A stretch of 64,000 bases of DNA from assembly GCA_026398415.1 (NCBI GenBank), contig JAPLSY010000074.1, forward strand, positions 1 through 64,000, written 5' to 3'. The DNA comes from Kiritimatiellota bacterium (lineage in GTDB: Bacteria; Verrucomicrobiota; Kiritimatiellia; JAAZAB01). Both the position numbers and the translations under genes were made by a program. Below the pieces are notes generated by a model. It did no database searches. It saw only the letters and a list, made by a program, of their open reading frames with translations, and was not told where the DNA came from. Shown here one piece after another: positions 26,527 to 34,378 of the stretch. The number at the start of each line of letters is the position of its first letter. The stretch's first letter is position 1.

Positions 26527-27435
26527 TCACGCCCGCGCGCAAATGGTTAATCCATCACGCAAGCTCACTTTTGATTTCCAACCTAAGGCTGAAAGACGCG
26601 TAACATCGAGCAATTTTCGGGGAGCGCCGTCAGGTTTTGACGTATCCCAGACGATCTTTCCATCATAGCCGTATACATCCCTGATCAGAGAAGCCAACTC
26701 GATGATTGAAATGTCATTGCCCGTCCCGATATTCACCATTTCCGGCCGGTCATAAGTTTTGAGCAGGAAACGGCAGGCATCCGCGAGGTCGGCAGAATAG
26801 ATGAATTCACGCCGGGGGGAACCCGTCCCCCAGAACGATACCGTCGACGCCTTGGATTTGATGGCATCGCGGAATTTTGCAATCATGCTCCCGAGCACGT
26901 GCGCCTCTTTCGGGTCTTCTTCACCTCCCGGGCCATACACTGTCGCCGGAACGCCGATGATCGCGGGAAAACCGTACTGTTTACGGTAAGCCTGACACAT
27001 TACCACCCCCGCGGCCTTGGCCATCGAGTACGGCTCGCTGGTCGCCTCCATGCGCCCAGCCTGGAAATCATCTTCTTTCATTGGCTGCGGGCAGTCTTTC
27101 GGATAAATGCAGGAAGCGGCGAGATAAAGGAGTTTCTTCACTCCAAAGCGATACGAAATATCAATGATGTTCGTCTGCGCCTGGATATTTTCAAAGATGA
27201 ATTCAGCCGGGAGTGCCAGGTTCACCCCGATACCACCTGAGCGGACGGAAGTAAGAACAACAAAGGCAGGCTTCTCTTTGGCAAAGAAAGCCTCAACTGC
27301 CGGACGGCTCAGGATATCAAGTCCCGCGCGCACGGATGAAACGACTCTGCAGCCGGCCGACGTAAAACATGAAAACAACCCGGCCTCGATACAATCCCGC
27401 CGGCCGACAATGAGCAATGAAGATCCTTTTAACAT
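26527..27435 (-). CDS. NAD-dependent epimerase/dehydratase, GDP-L-fucose synthase-like
   Basis: The extended SDR protein of 302 residues is most like GDP-fucose synthase (Fcl). It has [17 protein letters not shown] with the SSCIYP-type motif, the catalytic YSMAKAAG (Tyr-x3-Lys), [17 protein letters not shown], and [15 protein letters not shown]. The N-terminal NAD-binding loop, normally a GHRGMVG pattern, reads [10 protein letters not shown] and has lost its spaced glycines. The C-terminus stops about ten residues early ([12 protein letters not shown]) where the repeat block begins. ATG 27435 with AGAGGATG upstream is preferred over 27480. Loss of both ends may weaken or change activity. Confidence 0.72.
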   Translation of the reverse strand: MLKGSSLLIVGRRDCIEAGLFSCFTSAGCRVVSSVRAGLDILSRPAVEAFFAKEKPAFVVLTSVRSGGIGVNLALPAEFIFENIQAQTNIIDISYRFGVKKLLYLAASCIYPKDCPQPMKEDDFQAGRMEATSEPYSMAKAAGVVMCQAYRKQYGFPAIIGVPATVYGPGGEEDPKEAHVLGSMIAKFRDAIKSKASTVSFWGTGSPRREFIYSADLADACRFLLKTYDRPEMVNIGTGNDISIIELASLIRDVYGYDGKIVWDTSKPDGAPRKLLDVTRLSALGWKSKVSLRDGLTICARA

Positions 27436-27539
27436 CACATCATCCTCTGACAAGACAAAACAGGAGACCGGGACACTCACAACGTCATAAATATTTCGCC
27501 AGGCGATAAATTTTTACTATGGATCACACTGATTTTACG

Positions 27540-27600
27540 TATATATTTTCCTTTTATCAGTGCTATCCGTGTCATCTGTGGTAAAAATTTCGGATATCTT
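27540..27600. repeat. A/T-rich degenerate repeat (GCTATCCGTGTCATCTGTGG)
   Basis: The phrase GCTATCCGTGTCATCTGTGG followed by TAAAAATTTC is of a type seen repeatedly in this window's gaps (compare the shorter match in AACCTCTGTGGTGAATTCC near 48964). It lies between the fucose-synthase-like gene and the GT2 gene. I see no gene in 27481-27609. Confidence 0.45.
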
Positions 27601-27609
27601 TGGATAGGC

Positions 27610-28506
27610 TCACCGCTTCAACAATGATTCGACGGTTATTTCTTTAGACAGCAATTTCTCCTTGAGAGTGTTGTGTATGGCCACAATTTGATCCTTTTGT
27701 AAATTATGCTCGATGTCCCACAGCCGCATATAACTGCTCATGTATATCGTGAAGCGGAAATAGGAATGCATGAAGCCGAGATGCCCGTCTTGATATGCGC
27801 CGTATATGAAGTAAGCAATAATAAACTCTCTTAAACTTCGATAAATCATCTTGAAAAATGAATACCGCTCTCCGTTTTGACACATTTGCTGCGCCTCAAT
27901 GTCGCTACGATTCAGAACCTGCTGTTTCTCCCAAGCTGCAGTATCATAATCCTGGAATTGGTAAAACATCAACTTCGGATCGTTCGATGCCTTCAGTACG
28001 CGACTTCGATCGCAGGCTAATTTTCCATACCGGTGGATCGGATTGTTTTCGTAATTGACGCTGTCTCTACGGTTGAACCGCCCCGGGCCGGTGCGCCAGA
28101 ACAAAAGGTTGTAGGCACGCCCCCAGACAAAAACGTGTTTCCCGGCAATGATGCTAACTCGAAGAGCACAAACAGTATCATAACTTTTCTCATTGGCCAC
28201 TTTTGCATACAGGTGGAGCAACTCGTCCGGAACGTATTCGGCGCACATGGCATAGATCATGTAATCTGTCGTTATTTTTTTCCAGAGTTCATTCATAACG
28301 ATGGGTTGCTCGGCGTGGCCGCATCTGTCTAAAATCACATATTCTACGCCATGGCGTTCGCAGATTTCGCGCGTGCGATCTGTGCTTGGAGGAATATTAT
28401 CAACGACCATTATCTTGAATTTACCCTTAAAATTCCTGATCGCATATTCTATCCGCTTTTCCTCATTATAGCACATAAGGCAAACCGTTACATTATCGCT
28501 CCACAT
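27610..28506 (-). CDS. Glycosyltransferase family 2-like protein
   Basis: The 298-residue GT-A protein has an N-terminal VCLMCYNEEKRIEYAIRNF strand-loop typical of GT2 and VVDNIPPSTDRT where the first Asp motif lies. The expected DxD region is replaced by MCAEYVPDELL, where Glu and Asp may serve. It has no membrane segments except possibly a hydrophobic stretch near 225 (FIIAYFIYGAY). It probably adds one sugar on the cytoplasmic side. Donor and acceptor are unknown. Confidence 0.7.
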   Translation of the reverse strand: MWSDNVTVCLMCYNEEKRIEYAIRNFKGKFKIMVVDNIPPSTDRTREICERHGVEYVILDRCGHAEQPIVMNELWKKITTDYMIYAMCAEYVPDELLHLYAKVANEKSYDTVCALRVSIIAGKHVFVWGRAYNLLFWRTGPGRFNRRDSVNYENNPIHRYGKLACDRSRVLKASNDPKLMFYQFQDYDTAAWEKQQVLNRSDIEAQQMCQNGERYSFFKMIYRSLREFIIAYFIYGAYQDGHLGFMHSYFRFTIYMSSYMRLWDIEHNLQKDQIVAIHNTLKEKLLSKEITVESLLKR

Positions 28507-29010
28507 GGTATGGCCTTTTAATTGAGTTGATTGCGAAAGACTTCCGTTTAACTGTGAAAAATGTACCGAACCGTCAATTTGAAGTCAATTTATATGTGTT
28601 GCCATATTCATGTTTTACAACATTCTTCCGTGAAATCGCTTGATGTAATCGCTTGATATTTCCCACTGTTTTCACTATGCTCTCAATCAATGCGGACAGG
28701 CATATTTAACGGAGGCGGAGCGTGCCTGCCCTTCATAAGCAACACCGTGTCCACAAGCAATGGAAAAGTTCATTAAGTAACAACCGAAATTTTGACAGGA
28801 TTTATAGGATTGGGATCGGGAAAGGCAGACATTCATTGTCGGTTTTCTTAATCCAATAAATCCTGTTAATCCTGTCAAAAATGTTCGACATAAACAAATA
28901 AATTTGAGCAAGAAGAATTCGCGGGTAACCTGAATTTTCCTGACTTTTCGCGGGGTAAGTCACAGTCGGTTTTTTTTCGTATGGCATACTAAGATCAAAG
29001 GAATCAGTTT
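28507..29010. repeat. 500-base gene-free stretch with a long inverted repeat
   Basis: TTTTGACAGGATT at 28790-28802 is the exact reverse complement of AATCCTGTCAAAA at 28868-28880. The inward extension is made of ten-base units (ATTTATAGGATT; AATCCAATAAATCCTGTT). The space between carries an unrelated 38-base segment. It probably folds into a large hairpin before rfbF. No coding signal is visible. Confidence 0.65.
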
Positions 29011-29781
29011 ATGACAAAAGTCGTTATATTGGCGGGTGGACTGGGAACGCGTCTGGCTGAAGAGACCGAACTCAAACCCAAGCCAATGGTTGAAATCGGC
29101 GGAAAGCCGATCCTGTGGCATATCATGAAAAGTTATGCCCATTATGGATTCAAAGAGTTTATTGTCGCGTTGGGATATAAAGGCGAGATGATCAAGCATT
29201 ATTTTTGCGACTACCATAACATGAGTAGTGATATGACTATTGACCTGGCCAGCGATCAGGTGAAAAAACGGAAAACAGATGCTGAAAAGTGGACCGTACA
29301 TCTGATTGATACCGGTCAGGACACCCTAACCGGCGGCCGCGTGAAGCGTCTGGAGCATTGGCTTAAGAACGCAACGTTTATGGTAACATATGGCGATGGT
29401 GTGGCAAATATTGATATTCGTGCGTTGCTGAAATTTCATCGGGCACATGGATGTATCGGCACTGTTTCGGCGGTGCGTCCGCCGTCGCGTTTCGGCGGGA
29501 TTGTGCTGGACGGTAACCGCATCGCTGAATTTACTGAAAAACCTCAGATCGGCGAAGGTTGGATAAATGGCGGCTTCATGGTTTTCGAGCCGGGTGTGTT
29601 TAAATATCTGAAAGATGACCGTAATGTTTTGGAAACGGATGTCTTGGAACGCTTGGCGGCGGATCGGCAGTTGGCGGCCTATCGCCATGAAAAATTCTGG
29701 CAATGCATGGATACCTTGCGCGACAAGCGCCTGTTGGAACATTTATGGCAGGAAGGCAAAGCGCCGTGGAAAGTGTGGTAA
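29011..29781 (+). CDS. rfbF: Glucose-1-phosphate cytidylyltransferase
   Basis: RfbF makes CDP-glucose from CTP and glucose-1-phosphate, the first step to CDP-3,6-dideoxyhexoses. The 256 residues match the family length. The nucleotide-binding loop VVILAGGLGTRLAEET (4-19) and PKPMVEIGGKPILWHIMK are followed by VTYGDGVANID, with the metal-binding Asp, and WINGGFMVFEPG. The C-terminal EGKAPWKVW is characteristic. It is followed by rfbG and rfbH, with a small unrelated gene between it and rfbG. Confidence 0.93.
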   Translation: MTKVVILAGGLGTRLAEETELKPKPMVEIGGKPILWHIMKSYAHYGFKEFIVALGYKGEMIKHYFCDYHNMSSDMTIDLASDQVKKRKTDAEKWTVHLIDTGQDTLTGGRVKRLEHWLKNATFMVTYGDGVANIDIRALLKFHRAHGCIGTVSAVRPPSRFGGIVLDGNRIAEFTEKPQIGEGWINGGFMVFEPGVFKYLKDDRNVLETDVLERLAADRQLAAYRHEKFWQCMDTLRDKRLLEHLWQEGKAPWKVW

Positions 29782-29793
29782 AAGCGATGTGCG

Positions 29794-30213
29794 GTTGAAG
29801 TTGTAAGCAGCAAGTTTAAGGACTACAGTGAGTAAAAGCTTCGAAAATTTGGATGTTTGGCAACGTAGTCGAGTGTTGGCGGTATGTATTTATCGCGCAC
29901 TGCAAGCCTGTAAGGATTTTGGCTTCCGCGATCAAATCACCCGTGCCGCTGTATCCATACCGTCTAATATTGCCGAAGGAGCAGAACGCATTACTCGTAA
30001 GGAATTCGCCCAATTCGTCAATTATGCAAAAGGCTCTGCCGGAGAATTGCGCACCCAACTGATGATCGCAGCCGATTTGGGGTACCTCACTGAAAACAGC
30101 GCAGCAGAATTAGTCAACGAGTCGGTACAGATCTCCAAAATGTTGTTTGGGTTGATTAAATCGATCAAGGCACTTTCCTCTTAAACTTATTACTTAAACT
30201 TCCCACTTCAACT
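29794..30213. repeat. Matching inverted flanks around the four-helix bundle gene
   Basis: The left flank 29794-29820 (GTTGAAGT.....AAGTTTAAG) and the right flank 30193-30212 (CTTAAACTTCCCACTTCAAC) are inverted copies of one another at their ends, with a 10-base spacer on the left and a 3-base spacer on the right. The right side also repeats CTTAAACTT. This suggests that the gene and its flanks arrived as one unit between rfbF and rfbG. Confidence 0.55.
29828..30184 (+). CDS. Four-helix bundle protein (23S rRNA intervening-sequence type)
   Basis: A 118-residue protein that matches the family first found in 23S rRNA intervening sequences. Motifs are FENLDVWQRSRVLA near the start, ITRAAVSIPSNIAEGAER (about 37-54) and EFAQFVNYAKGSAGELRTQL. 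The family forms a pentameric four-helix bundle of unknown function and is often found alone between unrelated genes. Here it separates rfbF from rfbG, which are normally adjacent. The flanking inverted repeats support insertion. No rRNA is nearby. Confidence 0.88.
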   Translation: MSKSFENLDVWQRSRVLAVCIYRALQACKDFGFRDQITRAAVSIPSNIAEGAERITRKEFAQFVNYAKGSAGELRTQLMIAADLGYLTENSAAELVNESVQISKMLFGLIKSIKALSS

Positions 30214-30216
30214 CTT

Positions 30217-31323
30217 ATGAAAACTCTTTCTGGTTTCTACCGCGGCAAGCGGGTGTTGGTGACCGGGCATACCGGGTTCAAAGGCGCTTGGCTTTCGCTC
30301 TGGCTCCATATGCTGGGCGCCCGTGTGACGGGGTACGCCCTTGCTCCACCGACGGATCCGAACTTGTCTGACTTGTGTGGTATAGACAAACTCGTCACCA
30401 GCGTGATTGCCGATATCCGGGATCCGGCGTCGTTGGCACGGGCATTGCAATCGGCCACTCCTGAAATCATCATTCACATGGCAGCCCAGCCGCTGGTACG
30501 TGAATCCTATAAGAATCCGGTCGAAACCTATGCCATCAACGTCATGGGCACGGTAAACCTTCTGGATGCCGTGCGCGCCTGCAAAGGCGTGAAAGCTGTC
30601 GTAAATGTGACCACGGATAAATGTTATGAGAACAGAGAAAGACTGACCGGATATCGGGAGAACGAATCTTTGGGAGGATACGATCCCTATTCCAGCAGTA
30701 AGGCATGTTCGGAAATCGTCACCGCCGCCTATCGCACCTCCTTTTTTAATCCGGAAGAGTTTGATTGCCACGGAGTGGCATTGGCCACCGCGCGGGCAGG
30801 TAACGTCATCGGCGGTGGCGATTGGGCCATTGACCGGCTTGTCCCCGACTGCTTCCGGGCACTGTTAAAGGGCGAGAAAATCGTGATCAGAAATCCATTG
30901 GCCGTCAGGCCTTGGCAACATGTTCTGGAACCGCTCTCCGGTTACCTCCGGCTAGCTCAAAAATTGGTTGAGCAAGGGCCACGTTTTGCAAGCGCCTGGA
31001 ACTTCGGGCCAAACGATGACGATGCCCGGCCCGTGCAGTGGATCGTTGATAAACTGTGCGCGCTATGGGGGAATGCGCCGGCCTTTGCCGTGGATCAAAA
31101 CGAACCCCGCGAAACGCGGGGCAAGCATCCGCACGAGGCGCATTATTTAAAACTGGATTGCTCCAAGGCCCGGACGGAATTGGGTTGGCAACCAAAATGG
31201 AATCTGGAAAAAGCGCTTCGGGAAACCGTCGAATGGACAAAGGCATATCAGGCCAATAAAGATGTCCGCGCCGTTTGTCTGCGGCAGATTAAGGAATATT
31301 CTGAAGAAAAGACGGGAAGCTGA
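30217..31323 (+). CDS. rfbG: CDP-glucose 4,6-dehydratase
   Basis: RfbG turns CDP-glucose into CDP-4-keto-6-deoxyglucose with tightly bound NAD. The 368-residue extended SDR has VTGHTGFKGAWL (15-26), VTTDKCYEN, the catalytic DPYSSSKACSE (Tyr-x3-Lys) and AGNVIGGGDWA. The C-terminal HPHEAHYLKLDCSKAR is diagnostic. Just before HPHEAHY the protein carries NEPRETRGK, encoded over a perfect CCCCGCG-AAA-CGCGGGG palindrome. That makes it a few residues longer than expected here. It acts between rfbF and rfbH. Confidence 0.93.
   Translation: MKTLSGFYRGKRVLVTGHTGFKGAWLSLWLHMLGARVTGYALAPPTDPNLSDLCGIDKLVTSVIADIRDPASLARALQSATPEIIIHMAAQPLVRESYKNPVETYAINVMGTVNLLDAVRACKGVKAVVNVTTDKCYENRERLTGYRENESLGGYDPYSSSKACSEIVTAAYRTSFFNPEEFDCHGVALATARAGNVIGGGDWAIDRLVPDCFRALLKGEKIVIRNPLAVRPWQHVLEPLSGYLRLAQKLVEQGPRFASAWNFGPNDDDARPVQWIVDKLCALWGNAPAFAVDQNEPRETRGKHPHEAHYLKLDCSKARTELGWQPKWNLEKALRETVEWTKAYQANKDVRAVCLRQIKEYSEEKTGS
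31105..31121. repeat. In-frame palindrome inside rfbG
   Basis: CCCCGCG (31105-31111), AAA, CGCGGGG (31115-31121) is a perfect hairpin. Its arms are identical to the intergenic hairpin at 15723-15742. It codes PRETRG within a surface loop of the dehydratase. Confidence 0.6.
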
Positions 31324-31337
31324 TACGGAAATGATTT

Positions 31338-31527
31338 GCCACTAAGGCACAAAGGAAAATATCTTGTATTTATCGATCTTTTTCGTGTCTTGGTGTCTTC
31401 GTGGCAAATATTTCAGCCTGATATACTCATCGCCACTAAGGCACGCAGGCGCAAAGTGTTTGCCTTATGAACACATCTTATATTTATAGATTTTTTTCGT
31501 GTCTTGGTGTCTTCGTGGCAAATATTT
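31338..31527. repeat. Two direct copies of a hairpin-forming intergenic repeat
   Basis: Copy one (31338-31413) and copy two (31432-31527) each start GCCACTAAGGCAC and end TTTTTCGTGTCTTGGTGTC then TTCGTGGCAAATATTT. Each folds back on itself through GCCAC/GTGGC. A third partial copy, AGTGTCTTGGTGGCAAGC, runs up to the rfbH start codon. The 227-base gap holds nothing else. Confidence 0.8.
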
Positions 31528-31550
31528 AGTTTAGTGTCTTGGTGGCAAGC

Positions 31551-33179
31551 ATGACCTATACAGGAAAAATATTCGAAATCGCGCTTCCGTTCGACAAGTC
31601 GGCGGCGCATAAAACGCAATGGGCGCTGGCTATCGGCGAACCGGACGCCGACCGGGATATCGAGTTTATGATTGTGACCCCGAAACGGGGTCGCGCAAGA
31701 GGCAAAACAATAATAGTAGCGGGTGATGCTGTTGTTTCCGGAACGCTTCCTGTCGGATCCATCCTGCATATGGACAAATGCTATCCGCTGGCCAAGAACA
31801 TCATTATCAAGGAGCGGGCTTCGGTCTCGGATGCGTTCCTTGAAAAGGTGCTACGTGAGCGTGTCATTATCGCGGCAGTGAAGCATTATGAAATCAAGCA
31901 CAGGAAGAAGCCTGCATTTACTGTCGGTGATCGGATTTCCTATGCAGGCCGGGTGTTCGACGAGAAGGAAATCATCAACCTGGTTGACTCTTCTCTCGAC
32001 TTCTGGTTAACCACCGGTCGCTATGCGGAGCGGTTCGAGAAAGAATTTGCCGAATTTCTCGGAATCAAGCATTGTTCGCTGGTAAACTCGGGCTCTTCAG
32101 CCAACCTTCTGGCTTTCATGGCGCTGACATCGCCGAAGCTGGGTAACCGGAGAATTAAGCGGGGCGATGAAATCATTACGGTGGCAGCCGCTTTTCCTAC
32201 GACCGTGGCGCCGATTATCCAGTACGGTGCGGCACCTGTTTTTGTGGATGTGGAATTTCCGTCATATAACATTGACTGCGCGCATTTGGAAAAGGCGCTT
32301 TCCGCAAAGTCAAAGGCCGTCATGCTTGCGCATACGCTCGGTAATCCCTTCGATCTCAAACGTGTTCGGGCATTCTGCAATCAACACCATCTTTGGCTGA
32401 TTGAAGATAACTGCGACGCGCTGGGGTCCAGATATCAATTTGATGGTACATGGCGTTATACCGGAACCCTGGGCGACATCGGCACCTCCAGCTTTTATCC
32501 GCCGCATCATATGACCATGGGCGAGGGCGGGGCGGTCTATACCAACGACACTTCGCTCAAGCGGCTGGTGGAATCGTTTCGGGATTGGGGCCGCGACTGC
32601 TGGTGCGCCTCCGGCCACGACAATACCTGCGGCCACCGGTTCGGGCAGCAGTTTGGCGAACTACCCCCCGGCTATGATCATAAATATGTATATTCGCATT
32701 TCGGGTATAATCTGAAAGTCACCGACATGCAGGCCGCGGTGGGATGCGCCCAACTGGCAAAACTGCCGGATTTCATTGCCGCGCGCAAACGGAACTGGCA
32801 ATTGTTACACGACGGCCTGGCCGACCTTTCCGATACTTTCATTCTGCCTCAACCGGCAGCCAACTCCGAGCCAAGCTGGTTTGGTTTTCTTCTGACGGTA
32901 AAGGAAAATGCCGGCATCACAAGAGAGGCGATTATTAATCGCCTGGAAACCAAAGGCATTCAAACCCGGATGCTTTTTGCCGGCAATTTGTTTAAGCACC
33001 CGTGTTTTGACGACATGCGCAAAGAAGGCCGAGGTTGCCGGGTTATTGGTGAATTAACCAATACGAATCGGATTATGCGAGATACCTTCTGGGTCGGCGT
33101 GTATCCGGGGATGACCGAAAGGATGCTTGCGTATATGGTCCGGGCAATTCGGGATGCGGCTGGACGGTCGGATATATAG
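31551..33179 (+). CDS. rfbH: CDP-4-keto-6-deoxyglucose 3-dehydrase with extra N-terminal domain
   Basis: The 542-residue protein consists of an unusual first ~105 residues joined to a complete RfbH/E1. RfbH is a PMP- and [2Fe-2S]-dependent C-3 dehydrase of the DegT fold. The usual catalytic Lys is replaced by His (SFYPPHHMTMGEGG, His319), and the iron-sulphur cysteines are Cys288, Cys350, Cys352 and Cys360 (C-x61-C-x-C-x7-C). The N-terminal part (FEIALPFDKSAAHKTQWALA...GTLPVGSILHMDKCYPL) has the look of a PemK/MazF-type beta barrel, but this is weak. A TTG at 31539 lies in a repeat, so ATG 31551 is used. Its reductase partner is not in the window. Confidence 0.88.
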   Translation: MTYTGKIFEIALPFDKSAAHKTQWALAIGEPDADRDIEFMIVTPKRGRARGKTIIVAGDAVVSGTLPVGSILHMDKCYPLAKNIIIKERASVSDAFLEKVLRERVIIAAVKHYEIKHRKKPAFTVGDRISYAGRVFDEKEIINLVDSSLDFWLTTGRYAERFEKEFAEFLGIKHCSLVNSGSSANLLAFMALTSPKLGNRRIKRGDEIITVAAAFPTTVAPIIQYGAAPVFVDVEFPSYNIDCAHLEKALSAKSKAVMLAHTLGNPFDLKRVRAFCNQHHLWLIEDNCDALGSRYQFDGTWRYTGTLGDIGTSSFYPPHHMTMGEGGAVYTNDTSLKRLVESFRDWGRDCWCASGHDNTCGHRFGQQFGELPPGYDHKYVYSHFGYNLKVTDMQAAVGCAQLAKLPDFIAARKRNWQLLHDGLADLSDTFILPQPAANSEPSWFGFLLTVKENAGITREAIINRLETKGIQTRMLFAGNLFKHPCFDDMRKEGRGCRVIGELTNTNRIMRDTFWVGVYPGMTERMLAYMVRAIRDAAGRSDI

Positions 33180-33292
33180 ATCGAGCTTACTCAGGAAACT
33201 CGCAAGCTCTCAAATCCACTATATTGTGAATATATTTAAAATATTTTATTAGATAATAAACAGAACTCTAACTCAAAAAGGATAGATTTATC

Positions 33293-34378
33293 ATGGCAGT
33301 TCAAAAATTAAAATCAGAGGAAATTAGCAAGCGGAGCAAACTTAAAGAAGAAAAGCCTTATGTTTATGAAAAAATAGTAAAATTTGAAGAAAAATATAAA
33401 AGGGGCGAAAGCATTGCTATCATTCAGTTTCAGTATAATTACGCTTGCAACTTCCGCTGTCAGCACTGCTCTGTAAAAAGGTTCCAAGGCAAAAACAATG
33501 CGCGGCAGTTTGCCATAGCCGATGTAAAAGAGCTTTTCCGACAGGCAGACGAAATGGGACTGGCGCGTGTCACAATTACCGGCGGAGAACCGTTGGTATT
33601 CAAGGATTTCGATGAATTAGTAGCGGCTATTGATCCTCAAAAATTCTATATAAACTGCGACACGAACGGGTGGCTTTTGGATGAAAAGAGAGCCAAACAT
33701 ATAAAGAGCATCGGTGTTGACCGGATTCAATTGAGCATTGACAGCCTTGATGCTAATGAACATGACAATTTTAGGAAAGCTAAGGGTTCGCATGAAAGGG
33801 CAATGAAGGCGGTTGAAATAGCCTTGCATGCAGGTTTAGGTATTTTCATACAAACGGTGGTTACTAAACAAAGACTCCGGACAGATGAGTTCATTGAATT
33901 TCTTGAATATTTCAATAAAAAGGGGGTCGGGGTGTTTGTGAGCTATGCAAAACCAGTCGGCTCATGGGAAAGTAATTTTGACGTTCTGGTAGATAAAAAC
34001 GACATGAAGTACATGGAAGAGCTTGAGAAAAAACATCAGGTATTCACTCATTTAACCCCGGCGTATGGGCTCAATATGGGGTGCATCGCGGTTAAGGGGA
34101 TGTTTTCGGTAACCCAGTACGGCGATGTACTGCCCTGTCCGTATATTCATATCTCGATTGGGAATGTTTTTAAAGAGCCCTTGAAAGATATAATCCAACG
34201 GGGACTGAATATTAAATACTTTGGCGAGCATATTGACACCTGCCTGATCGCCGTAGATCGAGCTTTTATTGACAAGTATATCGTGAAGCGGATATACAAC
34301 AAGCCCTTACCGGTTCCCTGTTCCGAAGTCTTTACGGATGAGGACAAGACGCTAACGCCATTTAATGAGGGGATATAA
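33293..34378 (+). CDS. Radical SAM protein
   Basis: The 361-residue protein carries the cluster motif CNFRCQHC at about residue 52, the VTITGGEPLVF SAM-binding segment at about 93, and LSIDSLDANEHDNFRK. A C-terminal extension has GCIAVKGMFSVTQYGDVLPCPYIHISIGN, a truncated SPASM-like cysteine region. Members modify peptides or small metabolites; the substrate is unknown here. Its stop and the next start share a base (TAATG), so it is coupled to a second radical SAM gene. It opens an A/T-rich block unlike the genes before it. Confidence 0.85.
   Translation: MAVQKLKSEEISKRSKLKEEKPYVYEKIVKFEEKYKRGESIAIIQFQYNYACNFRCQHCSVKRFQGKNNARQFAIADVKELFRQADEMGLARVTITGGEPLVFKDFDELVAAIDPQKFYINCDTNGWLLDEKRAKHIKSIGVDRIQLSIDSLDANEHDNFRKAKGSHERAMKAVEIALHAGLGIFIQTVVTKQRLRTDEFIEFLEYFNKKGVGVFVSYAKPVGSWESNFDVLVDKNDMKYMEELEKKHQVFTHLTPAYGLNMGCIAVKGMFSVTQYGDVLPCPYIHISIGNVFKEPLKDIIQRGLNIKYFGEHIDTCLIAVDRAFIDKYIVKRIYNKPLPVPCSEVFTDEDKTLTPFNEGI

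Noticed and set aside
29828..30184. rRNA intervening sequence, implying a nearby 23S gene
   Set aside because: The four-helix bundle protein is present but no rRNA sequence surrounds it; it lies between rfbF and rfbG.
31338..31527. Possible CRISPR from two similar repeat copies
   Set aside because: Only two long copies with internal hairpins and no spacer pattern.
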